Source: Pseudomonas sp. MM211 (GTDB lineage Bacteria; Pseudomonadota; Gammaproteobacteria; Pseudomonadales; Pseudomonadaceae). Taken from it: 64,000 nucleotides of DNA. A program made the position numbers and the translations under genes. Below, piece after piece: positions 20,238 to 33,557 of the stretch (positions within the stretch are counted from its first letter, which is position 1; each line of letters opens with the position of its first letter). Location of the stretch: the NCBI RefSeq assembly GCF_020386635.1, contig NZ_CP081942.1, positions 3,534,001 through 3,598,000 on the forward strand. The letters are read 5' to 3'. Under the pieces are notes generated by a model. It ran no database searches. It saw only the letters and a program-made list of their open reading frames with translations, and was not told the origin of the DNA.

Positions 20238-21044
20238 TCAGTCGATTACGTCGACCTTAACGCGCATGCTCATATCTTCACGGCCTTCGGTGGAGTAGCG
20301 GCGCAATACGCCGTTGCGATCAGCCTGGCTCTGCTCGCTGCTGCCACCTATGCTGATCCATTCGCCGACTCGGCCGCTGACGCGGGTATCGGCCTGCTGG
20401 ATGTCGATCACGCCAGGCTGTGTCTGGCTGACTCGATCACGGTTGCTGCTGATGTCCAGGTGCACGACATCGCCGGCGAGGCTGGCGGTGACGTAAAAGC
20501 CCTGGGTGACGTTGCGGTACTCGGTGTTGTTATAGACCTGGCCATAAGGCCCACGACTGCTGGTGTTTACCGGCACGCTCTGGCCGACCTGGATCAGCGC
20601 CGGATAGCCTTCACTGGTCTGCACCTGCTGAGTGCCACCTTCACGGCTGTCGGTGCTGCGTCGGATGACACGCGCCTGGTCGCGACCGTTGACTTCGCCG
20701 CGGCCAATCTCCACGCGGCCATTACCGGCGCTGATGCTGCCATCAACGCTGTAACCCCGGTCGTCTCTGTAGGTGGATTCACTGGTGTCAACGCTGATCA
20801 GCAAGCGCCGCGGTTGAGTATCGAGCTGGCCGAGGAGGGCACGGACTTCCTCGATTTTTTCCGCCGGTGCATTGACGATAAGTTGGTTACCGTAGGCGCT
20901 GACGCGCCCCTCGTTGCCTAATGCCGACTGCACCACGGGTAGCAGGTCGCCGGCTGTTCGGTAATTGAGCGGAATGACTTCAGTGGCAGCCACTGCCGAC
21001 AGGCTCAAAGCGAGCAGGGCAGCACCAAGAAAATGTCGTTTCAT
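20238..21044 (-). CDS. Periplasmic secretin-N-domain protein without a pore domain
   Basis: A 268-residue exported protein. A signal peptide spans residues 1-20 (MKRHFLGAALLALSLSAVAA). Residues about 23-88 form a secretin N-domain (VIPLNYRTAGDLLPVVQSAL, then IVNAPAEKIEEVRALLGQLD), the fold found in the periplasmic part of type II/III secretins and in NolW. The rest is beta-rich (GYPALIQVGQSVPVNTSSRG) and resembles only the start of a secretin domain; the family length for a pore is not reached. Its start overlaps the stop of the upstream unknown gene by 4 bp. Function is unknown, but it is likely periplasmic or at the outer membrane. Confidence 0.75.
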   Translation of the reverse strand: MKRHFLGAALLALSLSAVAATEVIPLNYRTAGDLLPVVQSALGNEGRVSAYGNQLIVNAPAEKIEEVRALLGQLDTQPRRLLISVDTSESTYRDDRGYSVDGSISAGNGRVEIGRGEVNGRDQARVIRRSTDSREGGTQQVQTSEGYPALIQVGQSVPVNTSSRGPYGQVYNNTEYRNVTQGFYVTASLAGDVVHLDISSNRDRVSQTQPGVIDIQQADTRVSGRVGEWISIGGSSEQSQADRNGVLRRYSTEGREDMSMRVKVDVID

Positions 21045-21661
21045 AACAGAAAACTCCGCAAATCAGGATCGGTGATGCTGGTATCCCAGGTCTGGTCGAA
21101 CAGTCGCCGCAATTGGCGAACATGAGCCGGATCCTGGTATTTCGCGTACCCGGCAAATTGATCCGGCTCGGGCCGCATCAACAAGCCCTGATCGTCAGCC
21201 AGCAGAAACGCACTTTCGGGGGCGGGATAATTCGGGTGGCAGCGGCGGATCTGGACGTAACTGGACAGTTTGCGCGATAGCGCAATCAGCCGATGCCCGT
21301 CACGAACCGCACGGTTACTGTCACGCAGCAGTATGCGTAGCCGACGGTTGCGATTGCCCAGCAGAAATTGCGTGCACGCCTGCTGAATGCTGCTGTGATG
21401 GTAGAGCCAGGGTTCGAGATCCGGGCTGTATAAGCACAGCGTAAGGCTGGCTTGCTGCATCAAGGCGAGGGCATGGGCGCGCGCCTGATCTGCAAGGCTG
21501 AAACGCTGCAGCGCCTGCTCAACGCCAAGCACAAAGGGAGCAGGCTCCCAGGTCGCTGGTGTCGGCAATTCGCTTTCGGGGTTGTGCAGGGTAAAACGCC
21601 CTGGCGACTCGAATTTGATCAAGTCGAGCTCTTCGCCATCGGGCGTGTGTTCATCGCTCAT
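21041..21661 (-). CDS. Conserved protein of unknown function (DUF7931-like)
   Basis: A 206-residue soluble protein, not securely assigned. The N-terminal third is acidic and variable. The C-terminal part has the pattern DGHRLIALSRKLSSYVQIRR, then FLLADDQGLLMR and LFDQTWDTS, which recalls phospholipase-D-like or DUF7931 proteins, although no HKD catalytic motif is visible. I chose the ATG at 21661 because AGAGG lies upstream and the earlier in-frame codons overlap the GNAT gene. It is translationally coupled to the secretin-like gene. Confidence 0.75.
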   Translation of the reverse strand: MSDEHTPDGEELDLIKFESPGRFTLHNPESELPTPATWEPAPFVLGVEQALQRFSLADQARAHALALMQQASLTLCLYSPDLEPWLYHHSSIQQACTQFLLGNRNRRLRILLRDSNRAVRDGHRLIALSRKLSSYVQIRRCHPNYPAPESAFLLADDQGLLMRPEPDQFAGYAKYQDPAHVRQLRRLFDQTWDTSITDPDLRSFLL

Positions 21662-21710
21662 GCAGACCTCTGTGGCACCGGCGTAATGTCGCACAGGCCA
21701 CAGCTGATCA

Positions 21711-22136
21711 TCAGCCGCTGCTGCGCACCATGTCGACGTGGGGAATACCTGCTTCCAGGTATTCATCACTCACTACAGTGAAGCCCAGCTTTTCATAGAA
21801 CGGCGTTGCCTGCACCTGGGCACTGAGCATTTGCTGACTCAGCCCACGTTTCTCCGCTTCGGCGATCACTGCGTGCAGCAGCGCTTCACCGACCTTCAGG
21901 CCGCGCCAGTCCTTGAGCACCGATACCCGACCGATCTCACCGTCCGCCAGCAGGCGTGCGGTGCCGATCGGGTAGTCGCCTTCGCAGGCGAGAAAATGCA
22001 CGGCATCACTGTCTTCGGCGTCCCATTCCAGTTCAGGCGGCACCGCCTGCTCAGCGACGAATACCGTTTCACGGATGCGTCGCAGTTCTTCGTAATCCCT
22101 GTGCCAATCGGCGATGCGCACGTGCAGGTCATTCAT
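21711..22136 (-). CDS. GNAT family N-acetyltransferase
   Basis: A 141-residue acetyltransferase of the GNAT fold. The acetyl-CoA-binding stretch is GRVSVLKDWRGLKVGEALL, followed by a C-terminal FYEKLGFTVV strand typical of the family. Substrate is unknown. I chose the ATG at 22136 (MNDLHVRIADW), since the earlier in-frame TTG lies inside roxA. It overlaps the 3' end of roxA by 8 bp, so both are probably on one transcript. Confidence 0.88.
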   Translation of the reverse strand: MNDLHVRIADWHRDYEELRRIRETVFVAEQAVPPELEWDAEDSDAVHFLACEGDYPIGTARLLADGEIGRVSVLKDWRGLKVGEALLHAVIAEAEKRGLSQQMLSAQVQATPFYEKLGFTVVSDEYLEAGIPHVDMVRSSG

Positions 22137-23298
22137 CGGCAGCAAACTCCAGACTTCCTTGTTTGGTCAGTTCGAGAACCAATTCCCGAGCTTCGTCGTT
22201 GGCTATCCATGGGCCAATATTTTCCAGGTGCAGGGCGTCGGCCGAGCAGATCAGTTTCAGCAGTTCACGCAGGCTAGCGGAAACCAGGCGGCTCTGCCCG
22301 CTGGCGAACAACACCAGGTCTTCACCGACTTCCGACCACGCCATACGCGCACTGGGGTTACGGATCATCACGGCGCCGTCTTCCAACTGGTCGAGGAAGC
22401 CGTCTTCGTCAATCTCGATACCGGCGATCAGTTCCGGGTAGCGCGGTTCGGTCATGAACTGGCCGAACCAAGTCATCAGCAGGCGCTCGTCGCTCATGTG
22501 TTCGGCGAGCAGCGCCTTGAGGCGATCCAGAGCGTCGCGCTGAATTTCGTTGGGGTCACTGACCGGCGCGGTGCCGGCATCGCTATAGCGCGTTTCGTCG
22601 GGCAGGAACTGGCCGAGAAAATCAGTGAAATGGGTCAGTACTTCGGCCGCGCTGGGTGCGCGGAAACCCACGGAATAAGTCATGCAGTCGTCCTCGGCGG
22701 TGCCACTGTGGGCCAGGAGCGGCGGCAGATAGAGCATATCGCCGGGCTCGAGTACCCATTCTTCGGTTTGATCAAATTGAGCCAGGATCTTCATTTCGAG
22801 ATCCGGCAGCAGGGGGCTTTGCGAATCGCACATCTGGCCGATCTGCCAGCGGCGGCGGCCATGAGCCTGCAGGAGAAATACATCGTAGTTATCGTAGTGC
22901 GGGCCAACGCCGCCGCCAGGCGCGGCGAAGCTGATCATCACGTCATCGATACGCCACTTGGGCAGGAACTTGAATTCTTCCAGCAGCTCGGCAACCTCGG
23001 GAACGAACTGGTCGACAGCCTGCACCAGCAGCGTCCATTCACGCTCCGGCAGCTGCGAGAAGGCGTCTTCGGCGAACGGGCCGCGGCGCACTTCCCACGG
23101 CGTTTCACCGTGCTCGATCACCAGGCGCGATTCGACTTCTTCTTCGAGGGCGAGGCCGGCCAATTCGTCCGGCGAGATCGGGCTTTCGAAATCAGGGATG
23201 GCCTGGCGCACCAGCAGGGGCTTCTTCTGCCAGTAATCGCGCAGGAATTCACGTGCGCTCAGGCCACCCAATAGCTGAAGAGGAGCATCAGGATTCAT
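22129..23298 (-). CDS. roxA: 50S ribosomal protein L16 arginine hydroxylase (JmjC cupin)
   Basis: A 389-residue Fe(II)/2-oxoglutarate oxygenase of the RoxA/YcfD family, which hydroxylates an arginine of ribosomal protein L16. The iron ligands are visible as H134-Y-D136 (GPHYDNYDVF) and the distal His197 (LPPLLAHSGTAEDD). The C-terminal winged-helix part is present. Length is close to that of E. coli YcfD. It heads a four-gene set with a GNAT protein, an unknown protein and a secretin-like protein. Confidence 0.92.
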   Translation of the reverse strand: MNPDAPLQLLGGLSAREFLRDYWQKKPLLVRQAIPDFESPISPDELAGLALEEEVESRLVIEHGETPWEVRRGPFAEDAFSQLPEREWTLLVQAVDQFVPEVAELLEEFKFLPKWRIDDVMISFAAPGGGVGPHYDNYDVFLLQAHGRRRWQIGQMCDSQSPLLPDLEMKILAQFDQTEEWVLEPGDMLYLPPLLAHSGTAEDDCMTYSVGFRAPSAAEVLTHFTDFLGQFLPDETRYSDAGTAPVSDPNEIQRDALDRLKALLAEHMSDERLLMTWFGQFMTEPRYPELIAGIEIDEDGFLDQLEDGAVMIRNPSARMAWSEVGEDLVLFASGQSRLVSASLRELLKLICSADALHLENIGPWIANDEARELVLELTKQGSLEFAADE

Positions 23299-23330
23299 CT
23301 GTAAGTCCTTGATATTTATTAAAGCGTATA

Positions 23331-23358
23331 AAAAGAAACGCCCGGCTTCAGCCGGGCG
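23331..23358 (-). terminator. Terminator of purB
   Basis: A perfect 8-bp stem (CGCCCGGC / GCCGGGCG, 4-nt loop) is followed on the minus strand by GTTTCTTTTT. It lies 20 bp past the purB stop. Confidence 0.85.
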
Positions 23359-23378
23359 TCCTTGAGACGAGCTACAGC

Positions 23379-24791
<1,413 letters not shown>

Positions 24792-24858
24792 TCATACATG
24801 AAGTAGGGCGGCTATCGGCGGCGGCCCTGAGTCATTCGATGAACGAGATGCACATCAG

Positions 24859-24888
24859 AAAAAGTGCTGCGCTTAGTTGCGCAGCATT
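24859..24888 (-). terminator. Terminator overlapping the hflD stop codon
   Basis: On the minus strand TGCTGCGC and GCGCAGCA form an 8-bp stem whose loop AACTAA contains the hflD stop codon. CTTTTT follows. Confidence 0.7.
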
Positions 24889-25493
24889 GGGTACAGCTCT
24901 CTCAGCAATTTGCGGCGGCTAAACACCAGTTGCCAGCGATGACCGCCGAGCTGTCGCCACAAGCGGCCTGCGCGGATGCCGGCGAGCAGCAGGGCGCGGA
25001 TTTTCGAGGCATTGGCAGGCTGCTGCAGAAAGCGGCTGTCGCCTTGCACCTGAATGCGCTGCTTGAAGGTGCTGATGGTGTCCTGATACAGCGCACCGCA
25101 TGAGGAGATCACGTTCTCATGGCCAATGCCGAAGTGTTCGGCTTGATTCTGGATCTGATCCAGGCGCCCGCCCATCAATTGCAGGAGGTCGCCACGTTTG
25201 TCGAGCTGGCGTTCCAGTCCCAGCAGGGCGAGGGCATAGCGCAGCGGCTCGCGCTGCAGGCTGGTGGGGTCGCGTTCCAGCGCGCTGACCATGGCGCGGT
25301 AACCTTCTCGAAGGTTGAGGTCGTCACCGCCAAAAACATCCAGAGTGCCCTTGGCGTCACGTACCAGCAGGCTACCAATCAGGCAGGTCACTTCGCTTTC
25401 GGCGGCCTGGCCGGTCTTGGCGATCTTGTCGACCATCACAGCGGCCTGAAACACCGCACCGAGCGCGATCAGTTGTTCTTGTGTCGGGTTCAT
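24873..25493 (-). CDS. hflD: High frequency lysogenization protein HflD
   Basis: HflD is a 206-residue helical, membrane-associated protein. In E. coli it binds phage lambda CII; its role in the uninfected cell is unclear. Family features seen are the N-terminal [19 protein letters not shown] and the central [13 protein letters not shown]. It overlaps mnmA by 4 bp, the classic mnmA-hflD-purB arrangement. Confidence 0.95.
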   Translation of the reverse strand: MNPTQEQLIALGAVFQAAVMVDKIAKTGQAAESEVTCLIGSLLVRDAKGTLDVFGGDDLNLREGYRAMVSALERDPTSLQREPLRYALALLGLERQLDKRGDLLQLMGGRLDQIQNQAEHFGIGHENVISSCGALYQDTISTFKQRIQVQGDSRFLQQPANASKIRALLLAGIRAGRLWRQLGGHRWQLVFSRRKLLRELYPMLRN

Positions 25494-26605
25494 CGTGGGG
25501 CGCCCTCGCTCCAGGGCTCGGCGCTTTCGATCACGCCACCGCCAAGACAGATATCACCATCGTAAAAAACCACGGACTGTCCGGGCGTAACCGCGCGCTG
25601 CGGCTGCTCGAACGTGGCCCGGTAACCCGCTGCGCTGCGCTCCAGCGTGCAGGTCTGGTCTGCCTGGCGGTAGCGCACCTTGGCCGTCAGCTGACGCGGT
25701 GCATCCAGCTCAATCGGGTTGACCCAATAGATCTGCGAGGCATTGAGGGCGCGGGAAAACAGCCATGGGTGTTCGTTGCCCTGACCGACCACCAGCACAT
25801 TGCGGGTCAGATCCTTGTGCAGTACATACCAAGGCTCATCGCTGGCATCTTTCAGCCCACCAATGCCCAGGCCTTGGCGCTGGCCAATGGTGTGGTACAT
25901 GAGGCCGTGGTGCTTGCCGATAACCTCGCCCTCGGTGGTTTCGATATTACCCGGCTGCGCCGGTAGGTACTGCTTGAGGAAGTCGCTGAAGCGCCGCTCT
26001 CCGATGAAGCAGATGCCGGTGGAGTCTTTCTTTTTGGCAGTGGCCAGCTCGTATTTTTCGGCGATAGCGCGTACTTGAGGCTTTTCCAGCTCGCCGACGG
26101 GGAATAGCGTCCTGCCGATCTGCTCACCGCCAACGGCGTGCAGGAAGTAGCTCTGATCCTTGTTCGGGTCGAGGCCCTTGAGCAGCTCGCTGCGCCCGTC
26201 GATATCACGGCGACGCACATAGTGGCCGGTAGCGATCAGGTCGGCACCAAGCATCAGGGCGTAGTCGAGGAACGCCTTGAACTTGATTTCACGGTTGCAG
26301 AGGATGTCCGGGTTCGGCGTGCGTCCAGCCTTGTACTCGGCCAGGAAGTGTTCGAACACGTTGTCCCAGTACTCGGCCGCGAAGTTGGCGGTATGCAGTT
26401 TGATGCCGATGCGGTCGCAAACGGCCTGGGCGTCTGCCAGGTCGTCCATGGCGGTACAGTATTCGGTGCCGTCGTCCTCGTCCCAGTTCTTCATGAACAG
26501 GCCTTCGACCTGATAACCCTGCTCGAGCAACAGCAGGGCCGATACGGAGGAGTCGACGCCGCCGGACATGCCGACGATTACGCGCTGAGTGGCTGGATCT
26601 TGCAT
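25490..26605 (-). CDS. mnmA: tRNA-specific 2-thiouridylase
   Basis: MnmA thiolates U34 of the tRNAs for Lys, Glu and Gln. The protein has 371 residues. The PP-loop ATP motif GMSGGVDSS is at about 12-20. The two catalytic cysteines lie in [10 protein letters not shown] and [11 protein letters not shown] chose the ATG at 26605 (MQDPATQ); an in-frame TTG eight codons earlier is possible, and neither has a strong ribosome-binding site. Confidence 0.95.
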   Translation of the reverse strand: MQDPATQRVIVGMSGGVDSSVSALLLLEQGYQVEGLFMKNWDEDDGTEYCTAMDDLADAQAVCDRIGIKLHTANFAAEYWDNVFEHFLAEYKAGRTPNPDILCNREIKFKAFLDYALMLGADLIATGHYVRRRDIDGRSELLKGLDPNKDQSYFLHAVGGEQIGRTLFPVGELEKPQVRAIAEKYELATAKKKDSTGICFIGERRFSDFLKQYLPAQPGNIETTEGEVIGKHHGLMYHTIGQRQGLGIGGLKDASDEPWYVLHKDLTRNVLVVGQGNEHPWLFSRALNASQIYWVNPIELDAPRQLTAKVRYRQADQTCTLERSAAGYRATFEQPQRAVTPGQSVVFYDGDICLGGGVIESAEPWSEGAPR

Positions 26606-26682
26606 GGTCGGGATCAATACAGGCTTCAAAGGGGCGAGATTCTAACAGGATGCGCAGGACGTTTCAGTTCTGCCGATTGTGG

Positions 26683-27129
26683 TTACATCGGTTCGTGAAT
26701 GAGGCTGAGGGGAAAGCGGGCACCCGCCAGGTAATCATCCAGGCAACGCATCACCAGCTCACTGCGCAGATGATCGGACTCAGCCTTCAGCTCTTCATGG
26801 TTGAGCCAGCGAATGCCGCTGATGTCGCTGTCCAGCGCACGCTCGGGATGATGCTCGAGCAGGTTGGCGGTGAAGCAGATGCGTTGATAGGTCACGCCAT
26901 TACTCGGTGCGGTGTACAGGTAGATACCAGTAACACCGGTCAGCTCGACATCGCAGCCGGTCTCTTCCAGGGTTTCGCGTACTGCGGCCTGCAGCAGGCT
27001 TTCCCGTGGTTCCAGATGGCCGGCGGGCTGGTTGAGTACCAGGCGCCCGCCCTTGAGTTCTTCGACGAACAGAAAGCGCCCGTTGTGCTCGACTATCGTC
27101 GCAACGGTGACGTGTGCATGCCAGGCCAT
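26683..27129 (-). CDS. nudJ: Nudix hydrolase, NudJ-like phosphatase
   Basis: A 148-residue Nudix pyrophosphohydrolase. The Nudix box is complete: Gly37, Glu43, Arg51-Glu52, Glu55-Glu56 and Gly58, within GHLEPRESL and AVRETLEETGCD. NudJ acts on nucleoside di/triphosphates and on HMP-PP. Its position just upstream of mnmA is typical for gammaproteobacteria. The exact substrate is inferred from the family. Confidence 0.88.
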   Translation of the reverse strand: MAWHAHVTVATIVEHNGRFLFVEELKGGRLVLNQPAGHLEPRESLLQAAVRETLEETGCDVELTGVTGIYLYTAPSNGVTYQRICFTANLLEHHPERALDSDISGIRWLNHEELKAESDHLRSELVMRCLDDYLAGARFPLSLIHEPM

Positions 27130-27154
27130 GGAGCCTCCTTGTAGCGGATATGAA

Positions 27155-27188
27155 AATAAAAAACCCCGGCACTGGGCCGGGGTCTTTT
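27155..27188 (-). terminator. Terminator of idh
   Basis: A perfect 8-bp stem (ACCCCGGC / GCCGGGGT, 5-nt loop) is followed on the minus strand by TTTTTTATTTT. It lies between idh and nudJ. Confidence 0.88.
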
Positions 27189-27203
27189 ACCTCAACGAAT
27201 CAT

Positions 27204-29891
<2,688 letters not shown>

Positions 29892-29935
29892 GCTGCACGA
29901 AAAAGCCGACCCTGGGGCCGGCTTTTTCGTGCAGC
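29892..29935 (-). terminator. Terminator of cspD, 17-bp perfect stem
   Basis: The arms GCTGCACGAAAAAGCCG and CGGCTTTTTCGTGCAGC are perfectly complementary over 17 bp, with a 10-nt loop. The T-run is inside the right arm, so it can work in both directions. It lies 17 bp past the cspD stop. Confidence 0.85.
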
Positions 29936-29951
29936 TAAGCAGCTTAAGAAA

Positions 29952-30221
29952 TCAAACCTCGACCGTCTCCCCGCGCACTCTACTGGTGGCGGTGGTGGTA
30001 GTAACTTCAGAAGCCGCCTGGGCAGCGCTGATATTCACGGCGTGGAGGCCCTTGGGGCCTTGAATAATATCGAAGCTCACGGCTTGTCCGGCTTTCAGGG
30101 TCTTGTACCCGTCCATCTGGATGGCCGAATAATGGGCGAACAGGTCCTCATCTCGGCCATCGGCCAGGATGAACCCATAGCCCTTGGCGTTGTTGAACCA
30201 CTTGACCTTACCACTTAGCAT
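29952..30221 (-). CDS. cspD: Cold shock domain protein CspD
   Basis: CspD is an 89-residue cold-shock-fold protein. In E. coli it inhibits DNA replication in stationary phase. RNP1 (KGYGFI) and an RNP2-like stretch (DLFAHYSAI) are present. The ATG at 30221 gives [14 protein letters not shown], the standard N-terminus. It is divergent from clpS, a conserved arrangement in gammaproteobacteria. Confidence 0.94.
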   Translation of the reverse strand: MLSGKVKWFNNAKGYGFILADGRDEDLFAHYSAIQMDGYKTLKAGQAVSFDIIQGPKGLHAVNISAAQAASEVTTTTATSRVRGETVEV

Positions 30222-30441
30222 GCTGATATCCCTCTGCAAGGAACTCCATTGCTGGAGTATCATCCACATTAGATCCCGCGTCCGTTAGATTACTCGTACG
30301 AGCGCAAGCCCTTTCACCCCGTAGGGGTATCCATTGGTTGTAACACCCTTTTGCCGATAGTCAAGGCAACGCACGAAGCACCGATAAACGGGTCTTATTT
30401 TTGTTACCCGTATCCATTCACCCACGAACCTTTTATCCAGC

Positions 30442-30804
30442 ATGCATGCAAGTAGCCAGATTCGACTAACATTCAATCAGGATCGACCCGCACCGCATGA
30501 GGACGACTCTTCAGGCCTGGCCGTCGAGGAATCCAAGCCGGCATTGCAGGCGCCTCCGCTTTATAAGGTGATCTTGTTCAATGATGACTACACCCCCATG
30601 GATTTCGTGGTCGAGATACTCGAGACCTTCTTCAGCCTCAATCGGGAGGTGGCGACCAGAATCATGTTGACCGTGCATACCGAAGGTCGCGCCGTTTGCG
30701 GTCTCTATACCCGCGATATCGCTGAGACCAAGGCCACACAGGTCAATCAATACGCGCGGGAAAGTCAGCATCCATTACTCTGTGAAATCGAGAAGGACGG
30801 TTAA
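30442..30804 (+). CDS. clpS: ATP-dependent Clp protease adaptor ClpS
   Basis: ClpS is the N-recognin that binds N-degron substrates and passes them to ClpAP. It has 120 residues: a flexible N-terminal tail, then the core with [18 protein letters not shown] (Asn47-Asp49 bind the substrate alpha-amino group) and [13 protein letters not shown]. It starts 29 bp before clpA. The bpt and aat transferases that make its substrates are encoded about 3 kb away. Confidence 0.97.
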   Translation: MHASSQIRLTFNQDRPAPHEDDSSGLAVEESKPALQAPPLYKVILFNDDYTPMDFVVEILETFFSLNREVATRIMLTVHTEGRAVCGLYTRDIAETKATQVNQYARESQHPLLCEIEKDG

Positions 30805-30833
30805 CGCCGGCCATTTGGGCATGAGGTGAAGCT

Positions 30834-33104
30834 ATGTTAAATCGAGAGCTCGAAGTCACCCTCAACCTTGCCTTCAAGGAGGCGCGAGCCAACCGTCATG
30901 AATTCATGACGGTTGAGCACCTTCTGCTGGCTCTTTTGGATAACGAAGCAGCAGCCAGTGTGTTGCGCGCTTGCGGTGCAAACCTGGACAAGCTGCGCAA
31001 CGATCTGCAGGAATTCATCGACTCTACGACCCCGCTGATTGCACAGCATGATGAAGAACGTGAAACCCAGCCGACACTGGGCTTCCAGCGCGTTCTGCAG
31101 CGTGCGGTGTTCCATGTGCAAAGCTCCGGCAAGCGTGAAGTGACTGGCGCCAACGTACTGGTCGCGATCTTCAGTGAGCAGGAAAGCCAGGCCGTGTTCC
31201 TGCTCAAGCAGCAGAGCGTGGCGCGCATCGATGTGGTCAATTTCATTGCCCACGGCATTTCCAAGGTGCCAGGCCAAGGAGCATCGCCGGACGCCGAGCA
31301 GGAAATGCAGGACGAAGAGGGCGGTGAGTCCTCGTCTTCCAGCAACCCGCTGGATGCCTACGCCAGCAACCTGAACGAACTGGCGCGTCAGGGCCGTATC
31401 GATCCGCTGGTCGGCCGTGAGAATGAAGTCGAGCGTGTGGCGCAGATTCTCGCCCGGCGTCGCAAGAACAACCCACTACTGGTCGGTGAGGCGGGCGTCG
31501 GCAAGACGGCCATCGCCGAAGGGCTGGCCAAGCGCATCGTCGACAATCAGGTACCTGATCTGCTCGCCGACGCGGTGGTCTACTCCCTCGACCTGGGTGC
31601 ACTGCTGGCAGGCACCAAGTACCGTGGCGATTTCGAGAAGCGCCTCAAGGCACTGCTCACCGAGCTGCGTAAGCGCCCGCATGCGATTCTGTTCATCGAC
31701 GAGATCCACACCATCATCGGTGCCGGCGCAGCATCGGGTGGCGTCATGGACGCGTCCAATCTGCTCAAGCCGGCGCTGTCGTCGGGCGAGATCCGTTGCA
31801 TCGGCTCCACCACCTTCCAGGAGTTCCGCGGCATCTTCGAGAAGGATCGCGCCCTGGCGCGGCGCTTCCAGAAGGTCGACGTGGTCGAGCCCTCGGTGGA
31901 AGACACCATCGGTATCCTCAGGGGTCTCAAGGGGCGCTTCGAGCAGCACCATGACATCGAGTACAGCGATGAGGCTTTGCGCGCCGCTGCCGAGCTGGCC
32001 TCGCGCTACATCAACGATCGGCATATGCCCGACAAGGCGATCGACGTGATCGACGAGGCGGGTGCCTATCAGCGCCTGCAGCCGCAGGACAAGCGCCTCA
32101 AACGCATCGACGTCCCGCAGGTCGAAGACATCGTTGCCAAGATCGCGCGGATTCCGCCAAAGCACGTCAGCAGCTCCGACAAGGAATTGCTGCGTAATCT
32201 GGAACGCGACTTGAAACTGACCGTATTCGGTCAGGACGCTGCCATCGATTCGCTGGCCACTGCCATCAAGCTGTCACGCGCAGGTCTCAAGGCGCCGGAC
32301 AAGCCGGTGGGCTCGTTCCTGTTCGCCGGCCCGACCGGCGTCGGCAAGACCGAGGCGGCTCGCCAGCTGTCCAAGGCCCTGGGTGTCGAGCTGGTGCGCT
32401 TCGACATGTCTGAGTACATGGAGCGGCATACCGTTTCTCGCCTGATTGGCGCGCCTCCTGGTTATGTCGGTTTCGATCAGGGCGGCTTGCTCACCGAGGC
32501 AATCACCAAGCAGCCGCATTGTGTGCTGCTGCTCGACGAAATCGAGAAGGCGCATCCGGAAGTCTTCAACCTGCTGCTGCAGGTGATGGATCACGGCACC
32601 CTGACCGACAACAATGGGCGCAAAGCGGATTTCCGCAATGTCATCCTGATCATGACCACCAACGCCGGTGCAGAGACAGCCGCGCGTGCGTCGATTGGCT
32701 TCACGTATCAGGATCACTCTTCCGACGCCATGGAAGTCATCAAGAAGAGCTTCACGCCGGAGTTCCGCAACCGCCTGGACACCATCATCCAGTTCGGCCG
32801 CCTCAGCCACGAAACGATCAAGAGCATCGTCGACAAGTTTCTCATCGAGCTGCAGGCGCAGCTCGAGGACAAACGCGTCATGCTCGAAGTCAGCAACGCT
32901 GCGCGTGACTGGCTGGCGGAGCAGGGCTATGACGTGCAGATGGGAGCACGACCGATGTCACGCTTGATTCAGGATCGAATCAAACGCCCATTGGCCGAAG
33001 AAATTCTCTTTGGTGAGTTGGCTGAGCATGGTGGCACGGTCCACGTGGATCTCGACAATGGCGAACTGACGTTCGATTACGAGACAACTGCGGAAATGGC
33101 CTAA
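30834..33104 (+). CDS. clpA: ATP-dependent Clp protease ATP-binding subunit ClpA
   Basis: ClpA is the hexameric AAA+ unfoldase of the ClpAP protease; 756 residues. The N-domain (1-150) is followed by two AAA+ modules with Walker A motifs GEAGVGKT (218-225) and GPTGVGKT (499-506). Walker B motifs are at about 286-290 (LFIDE) and 565-569 (LLLDE). The ClpP-docking loop is IGF at 621-623. It ends before a large palindromic terminator. Confidence 0.98.
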   Translation: MLNRELEVTLNLAFKEARANRHEFMTVEHLLLALLDNEAAASVLRACGANLDKLRNDLQEFIDSTTPLIAQHDEERETQPTLGFQRVLQRAVFHVQSSGKREVTGANVLVAIFSEQESQAVFLLKQQSVARIDVVNFIAHGISKVPGQGASPDAEQEMQDEEGGESSSSSNPLDAYASNLNELARQGRIDPLVGRENEVERVAQILARRRKNNPLLVGEAGVGKTAIAEGLAKRIVDNQVPDLLADAVVYSLDLGALLAGTKYRGDFEKRLKALLTELRKRPHAILFIDEIHTIIGAGAASGGVMDASNLLKPALSSGEIRCIGSTTFQEFRGIFEKDRALARRFQKVDVVEPSVEDTIGILRGLKGRFEQHHDIEYSDEALRAAAELASRYINDRHMPDKAIDVIDEAGAYQRLQPQDKRLKRIDVPQVEDIVAKIARIPPKHVSSSDKELLRNLERDLKLTVFGQDAAIDSLATAIKLSRAGLKAPDKPVGSFLFAGPTGVGKTEAARQLSKALGVELVRFDMSEYMERHTVSRLIGAPPGYVGFDQGGLLTEAITKQPHCVLLLDEIEKAHPEVFNLLLQVMDHGTLTDNNGRKADFRNVILIMTTNAGAETAARASIGFTYQDHSSDAMEVIKKSFTPEFRNRLDTIIQFGRLSHETIKSIVDKFLIELQAQLEDKRVMLEVSNAARDWLAEQGYDVQMGARPMSRLIQDRIKRPLAEEILFGELAEHGGTVHVDLDNGELTFDYETTAEMA

Positions 33105-33160
33105 GGCGATTCGGCGGGCTCACCGAGCCCGCCAGTCGCTCGTAATTGCATAATGATGAA

Positions 33161-33196
33161 AACGAAAACGCCCGGCATATGCCGGGCGTTTTCGTT
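33161..33196. terminator. Bidirectional terminator between clpA and infA
   Basis: A perfect palindrome with 18-nt arms (AACGAAAACGCCCGGCAT and its complement) separates two convergent genes. It has A- and T-rich ends on both strands, so it should stop transcripts from either side. Confidence 0.9.
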
Positions 33197-33238
33197 GCCG
33201 CTGCGCTTGGCAGACTGGGAAGCGTTGCTTCCTGCCTG

Positions 33239-33457
33239 TTAGCGGGCGCGGTAGGTGATACGACCCTTGCTCAGGTCGTAAGGCGTCAGCTCTACGCGCA
33301 CCTTGTCACCAGTCAGAATGCGGATGTAATTTTTGCGCATCTTTCCGGAGATATGCGCGGTAACGACGTGCCCATTTTCCAACTCCACACGAAACATGGT
33401 GTTGGGCAGGGTGTCGACGACAGTGCCTTCCATTTCGAAGCTGTCTTCTTTCGACAT
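33239..33457 (-). CDS. infA: Translation initiation factor IF-1
   Basis: IF-1 is a 72-residue OB-fold protein that binds the A site of the 30S subunit during initiation. The family text is clear: [19 protein letters not shown], then [21 protein letters not shown] chose the ATG at 33457 because the N-terminus matches the family exactly; the longer in-frame version is not real. Confidence 0.98.
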
Positions 33458-33557
33458 GCAGTAAAGCCCTCGGTATCCAATGAATGGCCCGGCGCAACTG
33501 GCCCCAGGCAAAAGCGGCATGCATTGTGCCCGAAAACCAGGGTTGACGCCAAGAGAT

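Noticed and set aside
30388..30411. ACGGGT-N12-ACCCGT inverted repeat upstream of clpS, with TGTTACCCGTATC resembling an E. coli GntR site
   Set aside because: Arms are only 6 bp. The local GntR sites in this genome look different (AGATAGCGCTGTCT), and there is no reason for gluconate control of clpS.
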